A stretch of DNA of 64,000 nucleotides from contig NZ_SPQZ01000002.1 of assembly GCF_004570845.1 (NCBI RefSeq), positions 1-64,000 on the forward strand. The letters are read 5' to 3'. How positions within the stretch are numbered: position 1 is the first letter of the stretch; each line of letters begins with the position of its first letter. Both the position numbers and the translations under genes were made by a program. Below the pieces are notes generated by a model that saw only the letters and a program-made list of their open reading frames with translations, did no database searches and had not been told where the DNA came from. Shown in pieces: positions 33,577 to 41,925 of this stretch. The stretch comes from Orlajensenia leifsoniae. Lineage in GTDB: Bacteria; Actinomycetota; Actinomycetes; Actinomycetales; Microbacteriaceae.

Positions 33577-34743
33577 ATGCAATTCGGAATCTTCACGGTG
33601 AGCGACGTCACCCAGGACCCCACCACGGGACGCACGCCGAGCGAGGGCGAGCGCATCAAGGCGATCGTGGAGATCGCCAAGAAGACCGAAGAGGTCGGGA
33701 TGGATGTCTTCGCCCTCGGCGAGCACCACAACCCGCCGTTCTTCTCGTCGTCCCCCACGACCACGCTCGCCTACATCGCCGCGCAGACGGAGACGCTCCT
33801 GCTCTCCACGGCCACGACGCTCATCACCACGAACGACCCGGTGAAGATCGCCGAGGACTACGCGATGCTGCAGCACCTCGCCGACGGTCGCGTCGACCTC
33901 ACCATGGGCCGCGGCAACACCGGCCCGGTCTACCCCTGGTTCGGCAAGGACATCCGCGACGGCATCGACCTCGCCCTCGAGAACTACGCCCTGCTGCAGA
34001 AGCTGTGGCGTGAGGACTTCGTCGACTGGCAGGGCAAGTACCGCACGCCGCTGCAGGGCTTCCAGTCCACTCCGCGCCCGCTCGACGGCGTCGCGCCGTT
34101 CGTCTGGCATGGCAGCATCCGCTCGCCCGAGATCGCCGAGCAGGCCGCCTTCTACGGTGACGGCTTCTTCGCCAACAACATCTTCTGGCCGAAGGAGCAC
34201 TACATGCGCCTCATCGCGCTGTACCGCCAGCGCTTCGAGCACTACGGCCACGGCAGCGCCGACCAGGCGATCGTGGGCCTCGGCGGACAGGTGTTCATGG
34301 CGAAGAACTCGCAGGACGCGGTGGACCAGTTCCGCCCGTACTTCGACAACGCCCCGGTGTACGGCCACGGGCCGAGCCTCGAGGAGTTCACCGAGATGAC
34401 GCCGCTCACGGTCGGCAGCCCTCAGCAGGTCATCGACCGCTACATGGCCATGCGCGAGTACTACGGCGACTACCAGCGCCAGCTGTTCCTCATGGACCAC
34501 GCCGGTCTGCCGCTCAAGACCGTGCTCGAGCAGCTCGACATCCTGGGCGGCGAGGTGGTGCCCGTGCTCCGCAAGGAGCTCGACGCCAAGCGCCCGGCCC
34601 ACGTGCCCGACGGCCCGACCCACGCGAGCCTCGTCGCCAAGCGCAACGCGGAGCGCATCGCGGCCCGCGACGCGGAGGACTCCGACACCCCCTCGAGCAA
34701 GAAGTCCGGCGCGGCCTTCGGCCTCGCCACCAAGGGAGCCTGA
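33577..34743 (+). CDS. LLM-class FMN-dependent monooxygenase, CE1758-type
   Basis: 388 residues: MQFGIFTVSDVTQDPTTGR, FALGEHHNPPFFSSSP, DLTMGRGNTGPVYPWFG and WHGSIRSPEIAEQAAFYGDG. This is the pattern of the luciferase-like proteins that occur in a fixed duo with a small FMN reductase (CE1758/CE1759 families). ATG 33577 has AGGAGG 7 nt upstream; an in-frame start 63 nt earlier lacks one. The C-terminal 35 residues are a charged, likely disordered tail. The substrate is unknown. Confidence 0.87.
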   Translation: MQFGIFTVSDVTQDPTTGRTPSEGERIKAIVEIAKKTEEVGMDVFALGEHHNPPFFSSSPTTTLAYIAAQTETLLLSTATTLITTNDPVKIAEDYAMLQHLADGRVDLTMGRGNTGPVYPWFGKDIRDGIDLALENYALLQKLWREDFVDWQGKYRTPLQGFQSTPRPLDGVAPFVWHGSIRSPEIAEQAAFYGDGFFANNIFWPKEHYMRLIALYRQRFEHYGHGSADQAIVGLGGQVFMAKNSQDAVDQFRPYFDNAPVYGHGPSLEEFTEMTPLTVGSPQQVIDRYMAMREYYGDYQRQLFLMDHAGLPLKTVLEQLDILGGEVVPVLRKELDAKRPAHVPDGPTHASLVAKRNAERIAARDAEDSDTPSSKKSGAAFGLATKGA

Positions 34744-34745
34744 TC

Positions 34746-35375
34746 ATGACCATACGCAAGCTCACAGTGCTGGCCGCAGGCCTCAGCCAGCCGTCGTCGA
34801 CGCGTCTTCTCGCCGATCGGCTGACGGATGCCGTGGTCGCGAGACTGCGCGACGTGCACGGGGTCGACGTCGAGCTGAACGTCGTCGAACTCCGCGACGT
34901 CGCCAAGGACGTGACGAACAACCTGATCACCGGCTTCCCGAGCCCGAAGCTCGAGAGCGTGATCGAGCAGGTCACGCACGCCGACGGCCTCATCGTGGCG
35001 ACGCCGATCTTCTCGGGCTCGTACAGCGGCATGTTCAAGTCGTTCATCGACGTTCTCGACCCGAAGTCGCTCGACGGCATGCCGGTGCTCCTCGGAGCCA
35101 CCGGAGGCACGGCGCGGCACTCGCTCGCCATCGAGCACGCGCTGCGCCCGCTGTTCAGCTACCTGCACGCGGTCGCGGTTCCGACGGGCGTCTACGCCGC
35201 CGCCGAGGACTGGGGGAGCAGCACGGACTCCGTCGGCGCCCTCACCTCCCGCATCGAGCGGGCCGCAGGCGAGTTGGCGGCGCTGGTGGCGGTCTCCGAT
35301 CGCTCGCAGCAGATCCGCGATCCCTTCGCCCTGGACTCCTCGTTCAGTGTGACGGGCGGCTTCAGCGCCGCGTAG
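34746..35375 (+). CDS. NADPH-dependent FMN reductase, CE1759-type
   Basis: 209 residues with a flavodoxin-like fold: VLAAGLSQPSSTRLLADRL at the FMN phosphate loop, ATPIFSGSYSGMFKSFIDV, and LGATGGTARHSLAIEHALRPLF. It starts 2 nt after the monooxygenase stop, so it very likely supplies reduced FMN to that enzyme. A strong terminator follows. Functional partner assignment is well supported; the monooxygenase substrate is not. Confidence 0.88.
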   Translation: MTIRKLTVLAAGLSQPSSTRLLADRLTDAVVARLRDVHGVDVELNVVELRDVAKDVTNNLITGFPSPKLESVIEQVTHADGLIVATPIFSGSYSGMFKSFIDVLDPKSLDGMPVLLGATGGTARHSLAIEHALRPLFSYLHAVAVPTGVYAAAEDWGSSTDSVGALTSRIERAAGELAALVAVSDRSQQIRDPFALDSSFSVTGGFSAA

Positions 35376-35383
35376 CACCGATA

Positions 35384-35424
35384 CAGAACGCCCCCGCTCC
35401 TCATCGAGGAGCGGGGGCGTTCTG
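35384..35424. terminator. Terminator between FMN reductase and DUF5302 genes
   Basis: Perfect 19-bp stem (35384-35402 with 35406-35424) with a 3-nt loop, between converging genes; probably serves both. Confidence 0.9.
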
Positions 35425-35441
35425 CTGTTCGTGTCGAGGGA

Positions 35442-35645
35442 TCAGCCGCTTTTGCGACGGAACTCCTGGCGGGTGTCGGCATTGCCGTGCGTGTGGGTGA
35501 CGGCCGAGTGGCCGTCGAGGTGAGCCTCGCCGCTGGCCTTCTTGGCCTGGTCGTTCTTCTTGTCGAGGGCCTCGCGGAACTTGCGCTTGGTCTCATCCGA
35601 GGCACTGGGAGCGCCCTGGGCGGTGGAGTCGTCTTCGGTACTCAT
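35442..35645 (-). CDS. DUF5302-like small hydrophilic protein
   Basis: 67 residues, very polar, with ETKRKFREALDKKNDQAKK followed by HLDGHSAVTHTHG and an RQEFRRKSG end. This matches the small actinobacterial DUF5302 proteins, of unknown function. -10 TAGACT (minus strand, 35652-35657) stands six nt before the ATG, so the mRNA is probably leaderless. Confidence 0.72.
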   Translation of the reverse strand: MSTEDDSTAQGAPSASDETKRKFREALDKKNDQAKKASGEAHLDGHSAVTHTHGNADTRQEFRRKSG

Positions 35646-35736
35646 AGGGTCAGTCTAGACAGCGCCCTCGCCGACGCGACAGCGCCCGGTCGGCCGCCCG
35701 GGGGAGTTCCCAGCCCGACTACGACAGGATGAACGG

Positions 35737-36213
35737 ATGCTGCACCGCCATCCCATCCTCGGGATCATGACCATCGCCTACCTGGCCTTCGTCGGATGGA
35801 TCACCCTCACCCCGCAGCCGTACGACGGACGCACGGCGAGCGTGCTCGACCGCTTCCTCGACTTCTTCGCCCGCCACGACGCCACGGACTGGATCACCTT
35901 CGACAGGGTGGAGGCGGCCGCCAACGTCGTGATGTTCGTGCCCGTGGGCCTGTTCTTCGTGCTGCTGTTCGGCCGCAGGCTGTGGTTCCTCGCCATCATC
36001 GCCGGCGCCCTGTTCTCGATCGGCATCGAGTACGTCCAGCTGGAGTTCCTGCCGAGCCGGGTCGCCGACGTGCGCGACGTCATCACCAACACCGGCGGAA
36101 CGATCATCGGGGTGCTGGTCGGGCTGGTCCTCAGCTGGCCGAAGGCCCGCCGCATCCGTCGCGACAGACGCGCCGTCACCGAGGCCCAGCGGACGCGCCG
36201 CCTGGCCTCCTGA
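35737..36213 (+). CDS. VanZ-family membrane protein
   Basis: 158 residues with four membrane helices and the VanZ pattern: LTPQPYDG after the first helix, NVVMFVPVGLFFVLLF, IEYVQLEFLPSRVADVRDVITNTGGTIIG (positions about 108-136, shortened). VanZ homologues can raise teicoplanin tolerance, but most are uncharacterised. The ATG at 35737 is used; the region has no strong Shine-Dalgarno. It lies upstream of the pnp leader in the same direction. Confidence 0.85.
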   Translation: MLHRHPILGIMTIAYLAFVGWITLTPQPYDGRTASVLDRFLDFFARHDATDWITFDRVEAAANVVMFVPVGLFFVLLFGRRLWFLAIIAGALFSIGIEYVQLEFLPSRVADVRDVITNTGGTIIGVLVGLVLSWPKARRIRRDRRAVTEAQRTRRLAS

Positions 36214-36234
36214 GGGTGCGTCCGGCCCCTCTGG

Positions 36235-36349
36235 TAGAGTTGATCCGGTAGCTCGAGGGTTGCCGCCCGTTCCGACTGCCATCTGGCATGATGCATCCGT
36301 TGCACGGATGCGAGAACGGACAACTCAATATCGAGCACTGACGGAGCAG
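36235..36349 (+). promoter_or_regulatory. pnp promoter and upstream leader
   Basis: TAGAGT at 36235-36240 is a plausible -10. Downstream, nested pairings occur: GAGTTG (36237-36242) with CAACTC (36321-36326), CCGTTC with GAACGG, and GCATCCGT with ACGGATGC (36293-36311). The leader from here to the pnp start is nearly 300 nt without a gene. Confidence 0.5.
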
Positions 36350-36434
36350 GCTGGCAGAAGCTGGTCCCCTGTGGTGGATTACCATCCCGCCTCATTCGAG
36401 GCGTGCGCATGGTGGACTTCTACTGGTGGCCAGC
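36350..36434 (+). ncRNA. Actino-pnp leader RNA
   Basis: Coaxial stems GCTGGC/GCCAGC (36350-36355 with 36429-36434), AGAAG/CTTCT (36356-36360 with 36417-36421), ACCAT/ATGGT (36381-36385 with 36409-36413) and CGCCTC/GAGGCG (36388-36393 with 36398-36403). Position and layout correspond to the Actino-pnp motif found in the 5' leader of actinobacterial pnp genes. Its role is presumed cis-regulation, possibly RNase processing-dependent autocontrol. Named from memory of the motif; no covariance search was possible. Confidence 0.65.
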
Positions 36435-36537
36435 ACGAGGATTTCACATGAAGCCCTTAGTTCTGCCTGTTCCCCTGCTCCGGAGTATGAGTCGTGCCCA
36501 CACGGGGCTTGCGACGTAAAACAAAGGAGAAGACCTC

Positions 36538-38841
36538 TTGGAAGGTCCTGAAATCACGTTCGCCGAAACTGTCATCGACAATGGCAAGTACGGCACCCGC
36601 ACCATCCGCTTCGAGACCGGCCGTCTCGCCCAGCAGGCCCAGGGGTCTGCAGCCGCGTACATCGACGAAGAGACCATGCTGCTCTCCGCGACCAGCGTCT
36701 CCAAGCAGCCGAAGGACAACTTCGACTTCTTCCCGCTCACGATCGATGTCGAAGAGCGCATGTACGCCGCCGGCCGCATCCCGGGATCGTTCTTCCGTCG
36801 CGAGGGTCGTCCCTCGACCGAGGCGATCCTCACCTGCCGTCTCATCGACCGCCCGCTGCGCCCGTCGTTCGTCGACGGACTCCGCAACGAGATCCAGGTC
36901 GTCGTGACGGTCCTCGCCATCGCACCCGACGAGCTCTACGACGTTCTCGCCATCAACGCGGCTTCCATGTCGACGCAGATCGCCGGCCTGCCGTTCTCCG
37001 GCCCGATCGGTGGCGTTCGCGTCGCCCTCGTTCCCGGTGAGCACGGAGGCGGCCAGTGGGTCGCCTTCCCGAAGCACTCGCTTCTCGAAGAGGCCGTCTT
37101 CAGCATGGTCGTCGCCGGTCGCGTCATCACGGATGCCGCTGGCAACGACGACGTCGCGATCATGATGATCGAGGCCGAGGCCACCGACAACTCGTGGAAC
37201 CTCATCCAGGGCGGCGCCATCAAGCCGAACGAAGAGGTCATCGCCGAGGGCATCGAGGCGTCGAAGCCGTTCATCAAGCAGCTCGTCGCAGCTCAGGCAT
37301 CCGTCGCCGCCCAGGCGTCGAAGCCCACCGCCGACTTCAAGCTGTTCCCGCCCTACGCGCAGGAGACCTACGACGCCGTCGCGGAGATCGCCTACGAGGA
37401 GCTCAAGGGGATCTACCAGATCGCCGACAAGACCACGCGCCAGAACGCCGATGACGAGCTCAAGGGCCGCGTCAAGGAGGCCATCGCCGCCAAGGTCGAG
37501 GCCGGAGAGCTCGACGCCTCCGCCAACAACCAGGTGAGCGCCGCCTACAAGTCGGTCACCAAGCTCGTCGTGCGCTCGCGCGTGCTCAACGAGGGCGTGC
37601 GCATCGACGGCCGCGGTCTGGCGGACATCCGTCCGCTCGACGCCGAGGTCGCCGTCATCCCGCGCGTTCACGGTTCGGCCATCTTCCAGCGCGGAGAGAC
37701 CCAGATCATGGGCATCACCACGCTGAACATGCTGAAGCTCGAGCAGCAGATCGACTCGCTCGGCCCGGTCACCAAGAAGCGCTACATGCACAACTACAAC
37801 TTCCCGCCCTACTCGACCGGTGAGACCGGCCGAGTCGGTTCGCCGAAGCGTCGCGAGATCGGGCACGGCGCACTCGCCGAGCGCGCCCTCGTGCCCGTGC
37901 TGCCGTCGCGCGAGGAGTTCCCTTACGCCATCCGTCAGGTGTCCGAGGCTCTCGGCTCCAACGGTTCGACGTCGATGGGTTCCGTCTGCGCCTCGACCCT
38001 CTCGCTGCTGAACGCCGGTGTGCCCCTCAAGGCCCCCGTCGCCGGCATCGCGATGGGCCTCATCTCCGACACCGTCGACGGCCAGACCCGCTACGCGGCG
38101 CTGACCGACATCCTCGGTGCTGAAGACGCCCTCGGCGACATGGACTTCAAGGTCGCCGGTACCAGCGAGTTCGTCACCGCGATCCAGCTCGACACCAAGC
38201 TCGACGGCATCCCGGCCTCTGTTCTGGCCGCCGCCCTCAAGCAGGCGAAGGACGCCCGCACGACGATCCTCCAGGTTCTGAACGCGGCGATCGACGCTCC
38301 CGACGAGATGGCACCGACCGCGCCCCGCGTGATCAGCGTGCAGATCCCCGTCGACAAGATCGGCGAGCTGATCGGCCCGAAGGGCAAGACGATCAACGCC
38401 ATCCAGGACGAGACCGGCGCCGACATCTCCATCGAGGAGGACGGCACCGTCTACATCGGCGCCGTCGACGGACCGTCGGCCGAGGCCGCTCGTGCCCAGG
38501 TCAACGCCATCGCGAACCCCACCAACCCGGAGGTCGGCGAGCAGTTCCTCGGAACCGTCGTCAAGATCGCCGCGTTCGGTGCGTTCGTCTCGCTCCTCCC
38601 CGGCAAGGACGGCCTGCTGCACATCAGCGAGGTTCGCAAGCTCGCCGGTGGCAAGCGTGTCGAGAACGTCGAAGACGTGCTGGGCGTCGGCCAGAAGATC
38701 CTCGTGGAGATCACGAAGATCGACGACCGTGGAAAGCTCTCCCTCGCGCCCGTCGTGGCCGAGGACGCCGACACCGAGGGCAGCGCTGCACACAGCGAAG
38801 GCCCCGTCGAGCCTGCTGAAGGCGCCGACGTCGAGGCGTAG
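36538..38841 (+). CDS. pnp: Polyribonucleotide nucleotidyltransferase (PNPase)
   Basis: 767 residues: two RNase PH cores (first about 15-150, second about 345-580 with [11 protein letters not shown] and [22 protein letters not shown], cut), a KH domain ([19 protein letters not shown]) and a C-terminal S1 domain ([24 protein letters not shown], shortened) with an acidic tail. It degrades RNA phosphorolytically. The start is TTG at 36538, preceded by AAAGGAGA. It has a long structured leader and is separated from rpsO by 8.8 kb. Confidence 0.97.
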   Translation: MEGPEITFAETVIDNGKYGTRTIRFETGRLAQQAQGSAAAYIDEETMLLSATSVSKQPKDNFDFFPLTIDVEERMYAAGRIPGSFFRREGRPSTEAILTCRLIDRPLRPSFVDGLRNEIQVVVTVLAIAPDELYDVLAINAASMSTQIAGLPFSGPIGGVRVALVPGEHGGGQWVAFPKHSLLEEAVFSMVVAGRVITDAAGNDDVAIMMIEAEATDNSWNLIQGGAIKPNEEVIAEGIEASKPFIKQLVAAQASVAAQASKPTADFKLFPPYAQETYDAVAEIAYEELKGIYQIADKTTRQNADDELKGRVKEAIAAKVEAGELDASANNQVSAAYKSVTKLVVRSRVLNEGVRIDGRGLADIRPLDAEVAVIPRVHGSAIFQRGETQIMGITTLNMLKLEQQIDSLGPVTKKRYMHNYNFPPYSTGETGRVGSPKRREIGHGALAERALVPVLPSREEFPYAIRQVSEALGSNGSTSMGSVCASTLSLLNAGVPLKAPVAGIAMGLISDTVDGQTRYAALTDILGAEDALGDMDFKVAGTSEFVTAIQLDTKLDGIPASVLAAALKQAKDARTTILQVLNAAIDAPDEMAPTAPRVISVQIPVDKIGELIGPKGKTINAIQDETGADISIEEDGTVYIGAVDGPSAEAARAQVNAIANPTNPEVGEQFLGTVVKIAAFGAFVSLLPGKDGLLHISEVRKLAGGKRVENVEDVLGVGQKILVEITKIDDRGKLSLAPVVAEDADTEGSAAHSEGPVEPAEGADVEA

Positions 38842-38859
38842 TCAGCCCTGGTTGAACGA

Positions 38860-38897
38860 ACGGATGCCCGTCCCACTTCGGTGGGGCGGGCATCCGT
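38860..38897 (+). terminator. pnp terminator
   Basis: 17-bp stem (38860-38876 with 38881-38897, one G-T pair) closed by TTCG, 18 nt after the pnp stop. Confidence 0.9.
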
Positions 38898-38942
38898 CGT
38901 TTCGCCGGTCGCGCCGTCGGCTCGGTTGCTCGGCGCGCGCCT

Positions 38943-39182
38943 TCAGCCCAGGGGCAGGAAGGTCGACGAGCGGATGAGGGCGTCGCGGTCGTCGAGGGCG
39001 GCCTGCGCCAGGCGTTGGTGCCGCATGGTGCGCAGCATCCGTTCCCGGTCGTTCAGTCTGTGTGCGCGCCGGCGACCCCAGGTCTCGAGCGTGCGTCCGA
39101 CCCTGACGGCGAGTCCGGAGAGCACACCGGGGAGACGGATGTCGCTCACGGTGTTCGTGCTGGATGCTGATGCTGCGGTCAT
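38943..39182 (-). CDS. Small hypothetical basic protein
   Basis: 79 residues, Arg-rich and helical (RAHRLNDRERMLRTMRHQRL), with no recognised domain. The ATG at 39182 overlaps the stop of the upstream HTH regulator by 4 nt, so the two are translationally coupled. The many arginines suggest nucleic acid or membrane-surface contact, but this is a guess. Confidence 0.55.
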   Translation of the reverse strand: MTAASASSTNTVSDIRLPGVLSGLAVRVGRTLETWGRRRAHRLNDRERMLRTMRHQRLAQAALDDRDALIRSSTFLPLG

Positions 39183-39913
39183 GATGGCTGCTCCTGTTCC
39201 GGTGTCGTGGTGTTCTGGTTCGTGGTGTTCTGGTTCGGGCGAGTGCCCGGTCGTCTCCTGCTGTCGTCCGTCTCCGTCGGCTCGCCGCGGACCAGCGGGA
39301 AGGCGTTCACGTGGATCTGCACCGGACGCGAACCCGGGGAGGGGTTCTGCTTGTAGGCGTCGATGTACTTCCACAGCACGGTGTCGAAATCGACGATGAG
39401 CTGGTGCAACTGTTCCGGGGTCAGCCTGAGATTGGTGGTGTCGCTTGCAGCGATGCTCAGCCACTCCTGGCCGAAGACGCTCTCACCCTCGGCGAGGTAC
39501 TCGTGGAAGTTCGCCTCGCGCGATCGCATCCACTCGTCGGTGATGAGCTGCGTCGCGAGCCGCTCCGGGCTGGCAGGCGGGAGGGAACTCGGCTCCGGCG
39601 TGGCGATCGACCCCGGACGACGCTCCCACCAGCGCTCGCGCGCCGTGCCGAGGCTCTCGTCCTCGCGAACCAGTCCAGCCTTCTCGAGCTGCCGCAGGTG
39701 GTAGCTCATGACCCCGCTGGACTCGCCGATGCGGGTGGCGAGCCCGCTGGATGTCAGGGGGCCGTATGCCGAGAGCTCGTCGAGGATGCGCACGCGTAGA
39801 GGGTGAGCCAGTGCCCGGAGCGCGGTCGCGTCGAGCACGGCGTCGCGGCCGGGGTGCTGCGTGCTGCTCTGCTGCGCGGTGCGCTTCTCGCGGTCGTTCT
39901 CGGCGTTGGTCAT
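39179..39913 (-). CDS. ArsR-like winged-helix regulator with C-terminal extension
   Basis: 244 residues. The wHTH at about 28-95 (LRALAHPLRVRILDELSAYGP, then SYHLRQLEKAGLV) resembles ArsR/HTH_20 proteins. A C-terminal region of about 120 residues follows, ending in an Asn/Thr-rich repeat (NQNTTNQNTT). Effector unknown. It is divergent from the ABC exporter genes and probably controls them and itself. A 20-bp palindrome covers its -35 and spacer. The ATG at 39913 is six nt from -10 TATCTT. Confidence 0.82.
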   Translation of the reverse strand: MTNAENDREKRTAQQSSTQHPGRDAVLDATALRALAHPLRVRILDELSAYGPLTSSGLATRIGESSGVMSYHLRQLEKAGLVREDESLGTARERWWERRPGSIATPEPSSLPPASPERLATQLITDEWMRSREANFHEYLAEGESVFGQEWLSIAASDTTNLRLTPEQLHQLIVDFDTVLWKYIDAYKQNPSPGSRPVQIHVNAFPLVRGEPTETDDSRRRPGTRPNQNTTNQNTTTPEQEQPS

Positions 39914-39919
39914 GATGCA

Positions 39920-39948
39920 AAGATACTCTTGCAAAGAAGTATTTGCAA
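39920..39948 (-). promoter_or_regulatory. Leaderless promoter with palindromic operator of the HTH gene
   Basis: Minus strand TTGCAA (39943-39948), 17-nt spacer, TATCTT (39920-39925), then 6 nt to the ATG. TTGCAAA and TTTGCAA with a 6-bp centre form a perfect palindrome at 39929-39948, overlapping the -35. Further TGCAAA/TTTGCA half sites at about 39916 and 39955 suggest cooperative binding. Confidence 0.7.
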
Positions 39949-40060
39949 GCATGTGTTTGCACTGCGCGCTGGCGACCGGACGGCGAGCGTGACGGATGTC
40001 ATGGTCGGGTCGTGACGGACGTGTGAGGCCGGACCCACGCGCGGCGGCGAACATCGAAGA

Positions 40061-41038
40061 GTGGACACGACAGAACTCACCCCGACGGGCACGGCGGCAT
40101 CCGCCTCGGCCCCCGCTCGGCCTTCGGGCCGCCAACCGGTCGCAGCCGGCCCCCTCGCCATCGAGGCGGTCGCACTCATGAAGAGCTTCGGCTCGGTGCG
40201 CGCCGTCAACGGCATCGACCTGACGGTGAGGCCGGGGGAGATCATCGCCTTCCTCGGCCCGAACGGTGCCGGCAAGACGACGACCATCGACATGCTGCTC
40301 GGCCTCGGCAAGCCGGACTCCGGCACCGTCAGCATCTTCGGTCGCTCGCCTCGAGCCGCCATCGCCCAGGGGCACGTCTCGGCCGTGCTCCAGACCGGGG
40401 GCCTCCTCAAGGACCTCACCGTGCGCGAGACCGTGCGGCTGACAGCCACCCTCTTCGCCGACCCACGCCCGGTAGACGAGGTGCTCGAGCGTGCCGGCAT
40501 CGCCGACATCGGCGATCGCATGGTCGTCAAGTGCTCCGGAGGCCAGCAGCAGCGGCTGCGCTTCGCGATGGCCCTGCTCTCCGACCCGGGCCTGCTAATC
40601 CTCGATGAGCCGACCACGGGCATGGACGTCACCGGACGCCGCGACTTCTGGAACGCCATCCGAGCGGATGCCGCCCGGGGCCGCACAGTGCTCTTCGCCA
40701 CGCACTACCTCGACGAGGCCGACGCCTACGCCGACCGCATCATCCTGGTGCGGCAGGGCCGCATCGTCGCAGACGGAACCGCCGCCGAGGTGAAGAACCT
40801 CGCCTCGGGACGCACCATCCGCGCGACCATATCCGGTGTCGACGAGAGCGAGCTGGCCGCCATCGCCGGCGTGGAGACCGTCGAGCGGCATGGCGACTCG
40901 TACTCTCTCACCACGCGCGACTCCGACGCCGTGGCCCGCCATCTGTTCACGGCGACCGACGCCTACGACGTGGAGATCACGTCGCACGGCCTCGAGGACG
41001 CCTTCATCGCCCTCACAACGGAAGGCAGCGCATCATGA
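40061..41038 (+). CDS. ABC transporter ATP-binding protein (ABC-2/drug-export type)
   Basis: 325 residues. Walker A GPNGAGKT at 66-73, signature CSGGQQQR, Walker B LLILDEPTTGMD and the H-loop FATHYLDEAD are all intact. The C-terminal extension (about 245-325) is the DrrA/CcmA-type regulatory region. It powers export by the permease encoded downstream (ATGA overlap). The start is taken as GTG 40061; there is no clear Shine-Dalgarno, and the first 30 residues are low complexity, so a later start is possible. Confidence 0.87.
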   Translation: MDTTELTPTGTAASASAPARPSGRQPVAAGPLAIEAVALMKSFGSVRAVNGIDLTVRPGEIIAFLGPNGAGKTTTIDMLLGLGKPDSGTVSIFGRSPRAAIAQGHVSAVLQTGGLLKDLTVRETVRLTATLFADPRPVDEVLERAGIADIGDRMVVKCSGGQQQRLRFAMALLSDPGLLILDEPTTGMDVTGRRDFWNAIRADAARGRTVLFATHYLDEADAYADRIILVRQGRIVADGTAAEVKNLASGRTIRATISGVDESELAAIAGVETVERHGDSYSLTTRDSDAVARHLFTATDAYDVEITSHGLEDAFIALTTEGSAS

Positions 41039-41892
41039 CGAACCTCGACGCCGCGCAGGCGGCATCCGTCGCGGAGAGGATCACGGCGAGGCCGCTCGAC
41101 CCGATCACGCTCGACCGCAGGGTGCCGCCGTTCGGCAGCTTCAACATCACGTTCCTCGGCATCGAGCTGCGACGGAAGCTGCGCAACCGGCGCACGATCA
41201 TCTTCACGATCATCTTCCCGGTCGGCATGTTCTTCCTCTCGGGCTACCCGAACCACGACATCCCGCTGACCGCGGTGCCGATCGCCCAGGGCGGCCTCAG
41301 TGTCGCCGCCTACATCATGGTGTCGATGGCGCTCTACGGCGCCATGATGTCGGCGACGGCAGCCGGGGGAGCCGTCGCTGTCGAACGCGCGCAGGGGTGG
41401 AGCCGGCAGCTGCGACTCACGCCCCTGAACCCGGTGGCGAACGTGGCGACGAAGATCATCGCCGGCCTGCTCCTCGGTCTGATCGCCGTCGGTGCGACCT
41501 ACCTGGCGGGTGCGCTCTCCGGCATCCACATGTCGGCGGCGCAGTGGCTGTCGTCGGGCCTCGCCAGCTGGCTGCTCGGCTCGACGGTGTTCACGGCGCT
41601 CGGCCTCATGGTCGGCTACATGGTGCCGAGCGAGAACGCGATGCAGTTGACCAGCCTCGTGGTCGTGTTCTTCTCCTTCGTGGGCGGCCTGTTCTATCCG
41701 CTCAGCATGATGCCCCCCGTGGTGCAGGCCATCGCGGCATGGACCCCGGTCTACGGCATCGGGGAGATCGCGCGGGCTCCGCTGACCGGGTCGGGCTTCG
41801 AACCGCTGGCCATGATCAACGCGATCGCCTGGCTCGTGATCTTCTCGCTCGGCACCATCCTGCTGTTCCGTCGCGACACCAAGCGCGTCTGA
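41035..41892 (+). CDS. ABC-2 type transporter permease
   Basis: 285 residues with six membrane helices and the ABC-2 fold (NITFLGIELRRKLRNRRTIIF, later FVGGLFYPLSMMPPVVQAIA). It overlaps the ATPase gene by 4 nt and is followed 33 nt later by a histidine kinase gene. The substrate is unknown; such exporters next to DesK-type two-component systems often handle lipids, antibiotics or peptides. Confidence 0.87.
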   Translation: MTNLDAAQAASVAERITARPLDPITLDRRVPPFGSFNITFLGIELRRKLRNRRTIIFTIIFPVGMFFLSGYPNHDIPLTAVPIAQGGLSVAAYIMVSMALYGAMMSATAAGGAVAVERAQGWSRQLRLTPLNPVANVATKIIAGLLLGLIAVGATYLAGALSGIHMSAAQWLSSGLASWLLGSTVFTALGLMVGYMVPSENAMQLTSLVVVFFSFVGGLFYPLSMMPPVVQAIAAWTPVYGIGEIARAPLTGSGFEPLAMINAIAWLVIFSLGTILLFRRDTKRV

Positions 41893-41925
41893 GCGCCGCT
41901 CGTGACGCTGGCTAGGGTGAGAGAC

